64,000 nt of DNA from Tubiluchus corallicola (taxonomy: Eukaryota > Priapulida > Priapulimorpha > Priapulimorphida > Tubiluchidae). Position numbers and translations under genes: made by a program. Positions 34,699 to 46,900 of the stretch are shown here, piece by piece; within the stretch, counting starts at the first letter, position 1, and the number at the start of each line of letters is the position of its first letter. Below the pieces are notes generated by a model, which was not told the DNA's origin, did no database searches, and saw only the letters and a program-made list of their open reading frames with translations. The stretch is taken from the NCBI GenBank assembly GCA_030141605.1, contig JAQGDQ010000066.1:186001-250000 (forward strand). Reading direction: 5' to 3'.

Positions 34699-35335
34699 CA
34701 GTATAACTTCGCCCATTGTAGCCTTGTATGTGTTTGATTTACAGGAAGCTAGAAAACGTCCTGAAACTGTTTTTTTTAAACTTGAGAGGAATGAATTGAC
34801 TATTATACATATCTGACTTTTGTCATATTGCTGTAACTCTGTTGTTTTAATTTACGTAAAATTCGAACAAGGGAACACTTTTGCATGACCAGTAGTTATA
34901 TTACAAACTTGTTAATTCTCATTATAAAATTCTCTCTCGGGTTTAGCCATAGACCCGTTAATACTGGAGTTGCTGTTGACTGACTAAGCAAGAAAGCGTA
35001 CTTGCGTGTTGGCAGGCTGTTTTATAAACTGGAGAAAAATGCGTTCGCTGAAGTGTGTAGGAGAAATGGTTTAATAATTCATGGCAGAGCCAGCTCGTAT
35101 GCGCAGTTTATTCGTTTCTCAATCAAACCGTGAGCACCGAAGTATAATCGCTTGATTAAATGCAGGCTGGCTTGAACTTGAAAATAAATAATGTCATTGC
35201 TTTCATTATGTTCTACTAAGTGCTTAACGCATTAGGGGGAAGCCGTCAACTCCTAAGGTGACATTGTTTGTGAAGGAACTGAATAAACAACTGCCTGACT
35301 AGCTGGCTGACTTCTCGCTTAGTTATTACTTGGGA

Positions 35336-35580
35336 GTGGTTACGGTATTTACGGCTCTTAGCTGCTAATCCAAAGATTCTGGATTCGAATACTGCTCATG
35401 TCGGAGCTGTTTTGGAGTATCTGCCACTCGAATGGGACTTTCTGGCTTCCTTCTTACTTCTTAGGCTTATTCACGTTTAACAGAGTATGTGGGAGAAAGG
35501 CGTTGTAGTTACCTATTCTTGTAATAGTTGCTGTAACCACCAATCCCTACGCTATGTCAGAGGCACATGACCATTCTTTT
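35336..35580 (+). mobile_element. Possible tRNA-derived SINE
   Basis: CTCTTAGCTGCTAATCC resembles a tRNA D-arm and anticodon stem (AATCC/GGATT pairing is present), and GGATTCGAAT at 35381-35390 resembles the B box of the RNA polymerase III promoter. The body of about 200 bases after it has no coding frame. No clear tail or target duplication was found. Confidence 0.3.
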
Positions 35581-36563
35581 CTTTTTCTTCTTCGTATTTC
35601 TCTTCTTGTGTAGTGAGGTATAAAAATGCCTATATAAAGTAGAATTAACAATCGGTTGAAGCATCAACAGGCGGAGTGACCAGTTAAGCTTTTAACCTAA
35701 ACCAATCATCTGTTGTCTTATCGCAGTGATGTTTTGTATCAAAGTTATATTGTGCTTCCTAATTTTTACTTTTGGGTGTTTCCTTCATTTTGATTTTTAT
35801 TTAATTGGACGTTTCTATCAACTAGAGTACTCCAGCGTCCTTAATTATTAGAAATAAAGCAGTTTTGATTATACGAAATTCACTTAATTTTCCCTTGAAG
35901 ACACTGAAAATTCCACTAAATCCGCTAAAAGGATTATTCCAGAATTTTTGCCCCCACTGAAGATCCCAAAAGAGCAGAGTACTGCCTCACATTAAACTTA
36001 CACGACGCAAAGTACCCGTGGCCGTTACATTTTCCTCTCATCTGATTGTTTTAGATATTATTGTAAATTATTTGATTTTCAAGCAGGTTGCCTTGGAAAC
36101 CAGAAGTTATTTAAGTGTGTTGACGGGATCAATAAGAATTCGTGCCAGGTTTATTATGTCTGTGCATGTTTGTCCTTATTATTGTTATGAGAAAACAGAT
36201 TTTTGAATCTGCGCCTGACGGAGTTGTACAGTAATTTGACAGAAATTACACAGCGTGGGATGCAAGGTTTTGGTTGGGAAGCCACGAGGCGTTCCCAGCA
36301 ATTTAGAAATAAATTTATCAAAATGTGCCAGTATCTTTGTTGCGTTCAGCTATGTTGACGCAGAGGTGGCGCCTGACTAGAAAGCATCGGAAATACGTCA
36401 TGTTTCACAATTTTTTGTGAACGCGTGATGTGTGCTTTAGCAAACCCTTCTAAATCTTAACTTTGCCTTGCATTTGCCAGTTGAAATATAATAAAAACAA
36501 TGTATTTTCTTTTAGATCCGCGCTGCTCGCGGATAAAAATACTGAGCGAGATTATATCACACA

Positions 36564-36681
<118 letters not shown>

Positions 36682-37019
36682 TAAGCACAGAAAAGCGTGC
36701 GATTGCTCTACCAGTTTTCAACTGTACTTCATACTTTAAGCTAAATCTTAACTCTAAGGACACAATGTTGACTATGTTTTCGTTAACATGTTGCGCGGCA
36801 TTTCAACAAAGCGAGGTGAAACTTTAGCACAGGTTCTGAGTGGCCATTTTTGCTAGGCATCGAGTTTTTGGCATAATAACCCAGGAACTGTAAAACGTAG
36901 ACACCAGACATTTGGAGTAGGTCAGTTGAGGCAATGGTATGGTTAAAAAAGCAGAAATTGTTTAAGGGCCTGAGATAGAAGCCAAAATGTGAAAATGAGG
37001 CAAATTGCTCGATTGCACG

Positions 37020-37216
37020 ACTAAACCGCACTGGAACAGGCATAGTCAAGTGACAATTAATCACACTCAGTCACACATGAGTAAACCGTACTGGACTAGG
37101 CATTGTCAATGTCAATGTCAAGTAAGAATTGGTCACGAGCGCCCTGCACGTCTGTCAGTCACACGCGATTAAACGGACTAGGCATAGTCAAGTGATAAAT
37201 ACGGTCACGCTCGCGG
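37020..37216. repeat. Degenerate tandem repeat (three copies)
   Basis: Three consecutive units begin at 37020, 37080 and about 37166. Each contains TAAACCG or TAAACGG, then GGAMTAGGCATWGTCAA and a GGTCAC-type or CACTCAGTCACAC segment. Unit lengths are about 60, 87 and 50 bases. The middle unit has an internal ATGTCA duplication. This looks like an old minisatellite with indels; no coding content. Confidence 0.65.
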
Positions 37217-40200
37217 ATTTGGATTTGAATTCATTCTGTTTTGCTAAATGGTAAAGCCGCTTCGTTTTGTTAATGTTAAAAAGTGCGTAATATTATCGTG
37301 CGCTTCTGTGCATTGTAAAGTCAGTTGCTGCAAAACGCACTAACAAAGCAATGTTATTATAATGAACGATCATAGTTTGACATTTTAATTAATATGCTTT
37401 TGCTATCTGAAAGAAGTTTTAATTGATTAAACCTCTAACATGATGTGATTACTGCATAATTTAAACATAGCTTATGGCGTGTGAATTATACACGTGTTTC
37501 TGCATTCATATTGCATTAAGCTGATCGAATGACTGAATTATCTATTGCCTTATTAAGAAGGGTATTTTGCGATAAATTAAATTTATTTCATTTACAGTTG
37601 AATGTTTTTGTATTGTCGTATTATTATATGGAAGAGCTAAGTTAATTATGTCTGTATTGCACTTGTTAAAGATGAACACCTCTTCGTTTTCAAACTCCTT
37701 GTTCATTTAACAACTGTGCTGGAGATTTCATTTGAAATTTGTTTTGTTCAACTGCCTATTCTAGATGGCTTTATTCTCTCATGCCAGGTAGGAACAAAGT
37801 CTGAACGGGTAACACGAACATATCAACCATGTACGAAACTTCTAATGCAATAAAATTAATTACTTATTTTTTCTGTGAGCGACAGAGCCAGTGCCGTTTC
37901 GCCAAGTGGGCGCGAACATTTTAAAATACATACTAAGAACTTTCTTTTCCAGTTATATATGTCTTTCTCTAGTTCTTGAAATAGTAACTTTGTTCCTTAA
38001 ATAACAAGATTTCGTAACTCTAATCACGCAACCCAAAATAAAACTTATATAAAAAGCAAAATATTCATATTGTTATATATGACGGCAAGTATCGGGGTAT
38101 TGGCAGAGATAAGTTGATTTATCCGCATGACCATTTTAATATTTTTATTCTTTTATTGTGGGAAGGCCATTAACTTCAAAGTCCTTTGCATTCTTTTACG
38201 AACATTGCAGGTAAAAACACAAGTAAAAACGAGCAAAAATGGCGACCAGATTGCATTTTTGACCTTCCAAAATGATAGACGAGCGGTTGTAGTAGTAGTA
38301 TTTTTACAGAATGTAATAAAATGACAATTTTTTATACACTTGGGCGCATTGGAAACCGGAATCGAGCGCTCGCAGGCACACCTGCTGCACGAGATATTTG
38401 TAGCAGAAGCGGAATTGCTTCTAAGATGAGTTACTGAACCAGTATAGCCGCTTCAGTCTTATTCGGTTATATGTCCTCCATCTACGCGGTAAACAATCAA
38501 AGTTTACAAATGATACCACTCGAAGTGAGCTGATATCAAAGTGCCACTTTGTGGTGAGCGAAAGTTGTGTGCTTTTCCACTGAATTCGCAATAACCTACA
38601 ACAATAAACAAAACAAACAAACAAAAACAAAGACAGGAGCAGAGGTGGTCCAAGAAAACTCAACAATGCACATGCACCTCCGCCCACTTACTACAGCTTC
38701 GCAAGGCTACGAAGTGCCTTTGTTGATGTGGTGGTGCCACTTTGTGAATGCCTTTCTTTTTGTTCCTATTGCAATTTTTTGCCGCAAATGCCTATACAGA
38801 AAGCCATTGCAATAATAATTACGTATTGTTCAGCTGCTGCTGGTCTGCATAAAAATATAGCTGGAGGCTGCTGCAGTGATTGTGCAAGGAAGTAATCAAT
38901 AAGGCTTCTCTTAACCGAATACTCTGCTTTTGTTTACTCGACTGCGTACCAACTAGCTGCATTGGATTCCAATATGCTACTCACAATCACTGCACTACCC
39001 TGGAGGTTTAAACATTGCCCTTTCGCTGCCAGGTAAATGGCCCAGAATCTCTTAGATCTACGTTGTACTCTGAAGGAGATGGTGGTGGTGCAAAAATACG
39101 TTCTTATTTCAGTCATGAATCTAACAGGCAGAGAGCAAAGGCTACGGAAAAGTTTTCAGATCTTTGCCCCGTTTAACCTTCCAATTCTTGTACTGCAGTT
39201 TTTTGGTCTCAAAGTGGTTCTTAAGAGCGTTAAAGAAGAAAGTTTTGCAAAAATCCAAGTAATTGTGCCCATCGATGTTTAGTTTACTGTAGTTTAGCAT
39301 TTTTTGTTTGACCTTGACATGAATCTGTAAACAACCATAATCATCTGTTTACTGGTAAGGAAACGAGCTATTGTAGAAATAAATTATACTACCCAGCCAT
39401 TCTTACTTAAAGCAAACAACGAGTGATCCGACAGTGGAAGTGGACAACCCTTGAAGTAGCAGTGCCCCTGGAGTACTAATTGACTTCGCTGATTTCTGTT
39501 ATTATGAACCGCTTATTATATCCAAATAGATATCATTAGATATGAAATCAACCAGTCTCATTGGAGATGCCTTGTCAAAGGGTCTGGTTGTCTGAGATCA
39601 GGGCATCCACGGGAGGATAATTGCAGTCATCCATGATCTTAACCTTGTGACCTAATATCCTGAGGTGCATTTCGTTACTAGAATCTTCTAAGTAGCCGCA
39701 GTACGTCTTGTCAGAATTTTAGTTACTGTATATTTTACTTGGAACTAGGATTACTGTGACTTGTTCTGGTGTTTAGGTTGATGAATCAAGGTCAAGCTCA
39801 AACTCGGAAGCTGTGTACTTGTAAGTCAGATGTAATTTTACTAGTTTATGCTTCGCTGACAGTTTTGCTTTTGCCGCTTGCATGATTGACTTGCTGAAAG
39901 TTTGGGTGCTGAAACTCGGTGGCTTCAGAGCGGGCAAAATAATAAACAGCTAGCATCCAGTATGTAGGATTCTAGGTCAATATGAAATAAAACTGAACTG
40001 ACTTAAATGTCTTTTGTGAACAACTTATAATTCAAATTTGATTTTATTGCATGGTTGCAGTTATTTCCATTTAATCCCTTTTTCTTTTTTGGACATACAT
40101 TATACTCTTGTATTAAAGGAAAACCGGATGATTGTTTAGATTCAATGTTATTTTAATTTACTGTCCAAAATATACGTTTTCTTGCCTATAAAAGTTAGTA

Positions 40201-41436
40201 ATTGTTTATAATTAGCTTAGAAAGTTAATTAACGGCAGCCGAACACAGCTATTGCTTACGTCAGAAACTAACCACAGTTTGTTCAATGGCAGGCATCTTC
40301 CCTTACGCGTCAAGCACGTTTGCGCAAGTGTTACTGTTTAAACGCGTGATGTCACGAAAATGGGCTCTACACCATATGACGTCAGAAACTAACACAGCCG
40401 ATCCTGATTATGGTTATCGCGGTGCCGCCTTCTATTTGTCGGCCACGCGTACGTGACAAAAAAGTGCCGTTGCCAATCTTAGTAGATTCACTGAGCTGCG
40501 TGTAGATTTGAAAGTATAAAGAAATTTGAGTATCTCCGAGGTAATTATTATTTAATGCAAGCTTTAATATAAAAAAGCTATTGTAGTTTTCCATATTTTA
40601 GAGCAGTCTTTATTCTGAAGTAATGTTTACACAATCGTCCAGTTTTCTTTTAAGCATTTTTCGTTTCGATATATTCTACCCGTAATCACATATATTCTTG
40701 CTTTCAAATATGTTTTTCGTGAAAGATTGATATTGTACTGAATATTGATAGCATTTTGTGTTTTGAAGTCTTTACTCCAAGCGAACCACCCAGCACTTGA
40801 AGCAATGGGACTTTCGTCTCAGTTGCAAACATCTGCTTGTGGCCAGTGTGACAGAGTGTGTGATCACTATTTGGTCACTAGCTTGCTATCTGATAGACTA
40901 ACAATAGGTGTAGTATATAAATTATGCAGAATCTTTTAGAGAGGTTAGCAAAGATAATTTTTCGTTTTAAATGTCCGTCTCGTAGATTTTTTAAAACCTG
41001 TCTAGAGTTGCTGTAAAGGCTACAGCAAATCGTTTGGGAAGTAATTGTGCATCATCACTGCCATTTGACTTGATTGGAGTGAATAATCGCAAAATGTCAG
41101 GATTGAATAGTGACGTTAGAATGCAGGAAAATTCCTTCTTTATTAACTACATGTATGCTTAAAGTCTGCAATATTGGCTTCAACCTGAAAAACTGTGTGA
41201 ATTATCATTACTTTCATACTGTCGTTGGTAATTTTGACGATTTTTTTGCAAATAGCAATGGAAATTGTTCAAATTGTTCTGATCTTTACGTGTTTTTAAG
41301 TTGTCTTTAACAGAGAAAGAAATTCGGAGCGGAGGAGGTAGGAACACTTAAGGCTTCGAGAAAAGGATGGCTTCTGCATTTTTGTGAATGTGCCTGGCAA
41401 ATTTCTTTATCGTTGATACTGCTATAATTTTGGCCA
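37217..41436. other. Region without recognised genes
   Basis: AT-rich sequence with only short unrelated open frames. I see no conserved protein fragment, RNA gene or strong inverted repeat. A weak 40-bp similarity between about 38488-38529 and 46332-46373 suggests a dispersed old repeat. Confidence 0.5.
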
Positions 41437-41440
41437 ATGG

Positions 41441-41489
<49 letters not shown>

Positions 41490-41940
41490 AATGATCATGA
41501 TGATGATGACTCATAGTTCTGATAGCATAAATCGGAAAGCAAGCTATATATTTGAGGATTATTGCACGAAGGACATGATTGTGACGGTGCTGGTGTTGCT
41601 GGGGATAATATTAACGATAATTATAATGACAATGATGGCTGTGATTACGATAGTGATAATGCTGTTTGACCTCAACTCGAAAAAAGCAGGGCATATTACG
41701 ATGGTTGTTGTATAGTAAATGTTATGACTGTGATGCTTGTCAGTAATGATGATGTTGATGATGACGATGATAATGCTTATTCATAAATTTGCAAAAGGAA
41801 ATCCGGGTGACGATTGTTGGTGAGAATTGTAATTCTGAAAGACGACTAAAACTGTTGTGGCTGCTACTGTGCTGTATTTATTGATGATGATGATGACGAT
41901 GAATTTAGTAATGATAGTGACAATGATGAAGATGATGGCA
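41437..41940. repeat. Cluster of (GAT)n-type repeats
   Basis: A near-pure (GAT)n tract at 41441-41510 is followed by broken GAT/GAC arrays around 41745-41776 and 41883-41935. Open frames of poly-Met or poly-Ile type here are artefacts. The spread over 500 bp suggests an old expanded array that has decayed in its centre. Confidence 0.9.
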
Positions 41941-43355
41941 CTGTTTCACGTACGACGACGTGTATAATTGTAGATGATCGTTTGATGATGACAATACCAA
42001 CTGATGTGTTGAAATCGCAGTGGTTCGCTAGAAGATTTCATAATTATTTTTGTAATTACATGTTAAGAAAATTACCACATTTGGGGTCTATTTTTAAAGG
42101 CGAGTTAATTTTAAATTTGGTAAATGTCGTTTCAGAGAAGTGGTCTGGACTGCTCGAGTTTTGGCTCTCCTCAATTTAAAGTGATATCGCTTTACAGTCT
42201 TATTTTTTGCAGCAGATGGCGCCACATCGCGTGGCGCCCGCATCCCAGTTGCCACATTTTTTGCTGAAAATAGTATAATGAAGCTTGATGACGCTTAAAA
42301 GTTTTCTAATTAAGATTTCAGCAGTGCATCAACATTCTGCTAGAGTCCTTTGATGCTGCACGCATTTATGAGAATGTTCGCACAGAACAACAGCAATGCA
42401 GCAATTAGTTTATTCCAGTCTGACGCTTGCATTCTTCAAGCATTTGCTAAATATCTCTTCCTTCTCGTTTTTCTTCAACTCCCTCCACCAAAACTTCAAG
42501 CGGGCTGTAAAGAAGCCAGTGTGCAGTGTGTGTTGCTATTTTAGGCCGCGCCGGCACAAACTTCAATGATGGTATTTCACGTACCATTGATTCCACGAGT
42601 CTGATTGAAGCTGTCCCTAGTATTGATTAGTTGCTTCTGGTGAAAAGCTGTACAAGAAGGAAGATGCTGCTGCCGCTGCTGTTGCTGCTGCTACTTGATG
42701 AGGAAGCAGAGACCTCGAAGGGCGTGAATCTACTTCAGTTATCCTGTGTTAACTGTGTTTCAGAAGATTGTGTTAGTTCTTGTCTTTTGTGGTGCTCTAT
42801 TACATGTGTCAGCGTTCGTCAGTTGCAGCGCAATTTTTTACAATATGGTATGAGAGAAGAAACTTCAGCGTAATCGCTGTGTATTGTGTGCTTAGCCTTT
42901 GCTTTAGGTTTTTATCTCAGAAATCGCAATATGTTAGTTAGAACTAGGATAATTCTCATTTTAGAGGACTCTAGAATTTCGTGTTTATTTGAGACATTGA
43001 CACTCATCGAACGTTGCTTGCTTGGATAGGTATGTAAAAATTCCTGGCTCTTGTATTTTCAAGAGTTCAAGAGTCTATTCGTTTGAGGCACTGCTTCTTA
43101 TAATAATGTCACCAAAATACAGATAATTATCCAGTAACGTAAATGCAAATACAAATACAATATAGTCCAGATAATACAAGTAAAGAGTCTTTAGTAGCTA
43201 GCATATACACGTGCAAATTACAATACATAATGCTTTTGATGCATACAGTTTGAACCCAAAAGCATAGCTTGATAGGCCAAACTGCACGTGGAAATCTTAA
43301 AAAAACGATTAATAAATGAGATAATGATAAGTATATACATTGATGTGGGGGAGTA

Positions 43356-43469
43356 GTGAATGAATGATGAAAAAGAACGAGAACTAAAAAACCGTGATCA
43401 TGATTATGAAGCGTTCAGTAATCATGATCATGATTTTTTGGTTCTCCCTCCATTTCATCATTCATTCAC
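43356..43469. repeat. Near-palindromic hairpin, 51-bp arms and 12-bp loop
   Basis: Arms 43356-43406 and 43419-43469 match at about 44 of 51 positions. Shared blocks are GTGAATGAATGATGAAA at the outside and TGATCATGATTA at the inside. The loop is TGAAGCGTTCAG. TGATCATGA is itself palindromic. The transcript of either strand would form a long hairpin. It may be a miniature foldback element or a small-RNA precursor. Confidence 0.8.
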
Positions 43470-43936
43470 GTATGTACAGAAATTTAGGGAGTTTGATTTA
43501 GGGAAAACACAGAAATTACGATTTAAATGTCACCTAATTTAACCTTTGCGTTTTTTGTGTTTAATCAACACTTATTTGTAATACCCTGTAATAGCTAAGC
43601 TGTAATTAATTTCCTGTTAGAACTGATTCAGTCTAACTCATGACAGACATTTTTCTATGCCTAACGAAATGAATAAAAAATCATGAAAATTTGAAACCAA
43701 ACTTGTCTGAAAAGGGAGATGTGAAAAAGACAGATCCTGGATTTTGACACGCATTAGCCATTTTTAATAATTTTGACAAAATCTGTAAGAAGCTATTGAA
43801 GCTAAGTACTCATTTGTGTATAGAAAGTAGAGCTTGGCTAAATTACTGGAAGAAGCATGGGAACATTATGATGGCTAAGAAGTGTCTTGCATTCAGCAAA
43901 AAAGAAAAAGTAAAAAGTAAGCCACCATCAGCAACA

Positions 43937-43937
<1 letters not shown>

Positions 43938-43971
<34 letters not shown>
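43938..43971. repeat. (TA)n microsatellite
   Basis: Alternating TA over about 34 bases. No associated gene. Confidence 0.95.
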
Positions 43972-43973
<2 letters not shown>

Positions 43974-46900
43974 TTTATTTTTGCTGTATATACTATGTAT
44001 AAAGAGATTTGTCCAGTTATAACACCTTTACATAGTCTACCATCCGTTTTACGTTATTTCGAAAACTGTAACTATAGTAGTTTATTATTACTAAATGCAC
44101 ACTTATCACTGATTGAATATCTCTTGCATGACCGCAAGGCATCCCTAGGGGCAGACTCTCCGTAACTTTAATGTTTTCTCTTATGAAGCAAAATATTTTA
44201 TCCTTTAGTGAAGGTATATAGCGAACCCCCCGGGAATTGTACACTGCATTCATTATTCAGTCGCTGTTTGACGTCATTGTTACGTGGGGTTTCGCTGTTA
44301 CTGTCACAGCTTTGCATTAGTGTCATGAGCACTACGAGGGCACTCGTACATTCTTGAATGATAGTGGTTTGCGTGCCTACTATCCACTTGGAAGTTATGG
44401 AAGTTAATGGAAGTTAATCCAGCTTTAGCGAGATTCGGGTTGAAAAAGTTTGTCCCTTTTCCTGGAGTTAAACTTCTGTATGTTAACTAATTTACTTTGT
44501 TGCATTGAACCAGATAGTGATTTGCCCAGTAAAAATGGGACCTTGGGCTGTAACTAAATTAAGAGATTCTCTTGGGACGTCGGTTGTCATCGTAATGTTG
44601 TGTGATCGTAAATGTTGTCTTTCTTTAGATGTTGAAAAATAGCATGTTTTTTCGATTTCTCAAATTTATTGTTATTAAAACATAATGTAAAACCTTTAAC
44701 TGTAGAAAATTGAAGTGCTTAGAAGCCTCTGGCTTCTCGTCCATATATTATACAAATTTCTCTGTACTACTTCCTTGCAATCCGTGTACGTAACCAGTCT
44801 GAAAACGTCCAATTTAGTGACATATGCGGTGCCTGCCTCAACTAAGGTTCTTGCATTGTTCGAGAGAGGTTAATGATTTCTAATTATCAGATGTTATTGC
44901 CGAAGTGCTGTGTGGTCACCTGGTCATTTTCGTTAAACAGTGAAAGTTCTGCCGGCAGTTTTCACTAGTCATTAATATAAAACAGTTTCACTGAGGTTCT
45001 CAAAAGCTTTGGGTGTGACTTGTTGGGAGAGCTGTCATCATACATCGTCTTCGGCTGTTGCTATACTGCCGCTACAGGATTTCCTCAAAAAAGCTTTAAA
45101 TACCCGGTGTCTTAGTGTGTCCATGTGCCATCTGGTACTATCACTTATACTATAGGCTGCTTCAAATGGTATACAGAGTTAATTAAAAGTGAATTGTTCC
45201 AATATTACTGGTTCTAAAACAAATGCTCCCCTTTTTCTTCTCCCTTAACACATAGTAATAAAATTCGGCTTCCTTTAAAATGAACGCTGCTTCTCGCTTT
45301 CACTCGCAGCAACATCTGAATAATCAGTAATAAAATTTGTCGTGTGTGCGAGCCTCTAATATCTCATTTGTTCTGTGATTTATTATTCATACTCGCTGCT
45401 TTAGAATGTCGGGTTATGAACCATCCAGCGGCTTTGCGGCGTCAATAAAACCGCTCGCGTTTCGCGTCAAATCCGTTTTGACAAAAATTAAAAGCCGCTT
45501 ATTAACTTAGTGTGAACTAAGCCTTCCTCAGGGGAAATAACCGAGCGAGCTTGTAGTGTGGATGAAATTAATCCTGCCCATATTATAAGCCGTGTAGCAT
45601 ATAAAATTACAACGCCCTATTTTTACGCTAGATTAATTTCTGCGGATTGATATCGACCGGCCGTCCTGCTGCTATTTTAACAGATCCATTCATCCTTCTT
45701 AGCACGGTAATAATTACGTATACCTGCAGTGGAGATATAAAACATAATGGTTATAGTGAACAGCGTTAAACAGCCAAAGCTTTAACGTCAGTTCAGTTTT
45801 AGCAGTTCAGACTAAAAAATTTGGTAAAGATGTTTCGGGTTTGTTTTCAAGTGTATGAGGTTTTAACAGCAATGTTGCCTGCCATTAAACGGACACTTTG
45901 TCACAGGTTCAAATACTAGTGGCGAGCGCATTTTATGTTGTTATTATTTTTTGATTTTCATGATTGCAGTATAACGGCTTGAAACTTAAGTACACATCTG
46001 ATGTGGAAATTTCTCAATGCAGAAATAGGCATGACACGTAAAACAGTGAGTGAAGACTTCCCAGGCACAGAAACGTTCTGCAGTGAAAAAAGAGAGTATC
46101 CTTTCAGCAAACAGAATTGTTATTCTTGGAAATGGCAACCCGTAAGCGATTTTGATGATAATTATAGTTTCAGTTTTGTTTTTTGTATCTTTCGCCACTC
46201 TGCAAGCTGTTTCAGAACATTCAAAGACAGAGCCTACTCAATGAGACCTTTGTGGCATGATTGGATCCTGGCTCATCATCAGTGATATCCTTCTAAGAAG
46301 AGCCACAGAACCAATGTCAGAAACGTTATGATGTTTGTAGATTCTCTCTCGACGAGGTAAACATTCAAGGTCTACGAATAAATTTGAAGCAATTTTGGGT
46401 TTGAAGCAGAATCTGTGAACTTGAGCCACAAAAATTCGTGCGAGAGCCGTGAACCTACTGCCGTTGCATTTGCAGCAGGCCGCTGCCCATGTCAGTGGAG
46501 TTTTCAAATAGTGACAAGTATAGGTGCTACTTAGCTTCATGCCTCACTTGCTTTTCTGCAGCAAAAGTTTTGCCAGTTCTCTTCTAGCATCTGTTCAGCA
46601 TCTGCTGGCTGTCTTTTGCCAACAAAATGCTTCTCAGAGAATTTGGTTGAGTTGCTTGCGCTCTTCTAATTGGCTTCGATACAGCAGCAGCTGTAATAGC
46701 TGTACCTAACTGGCAAGCAATGATTCATTTCTAACGACTGTCTATTTATTTTAAGCATTTTCACATTGGTTTTTGTCATATGTTCGTATTGTAAGATTGA
46801 TGACTGACTGACATTTAGCTGGTCCACAAAGTGCAAATTTTGCTGTAGTCAGCTGCATAAATAGGGCTGCCTTTTCATCTGTTATCAAGGAATTGCTAAG

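Noticed and set aside
38488-38529. About 70% similarity over 42 bases to 46332-46373
   Set aside because: Too short and diverged to call a repeat family by eye.
45880-45930. AGGTTCAAATAC resembling a tRNA B box
   Set aside because: No matching A box or cloverleaf upstream.
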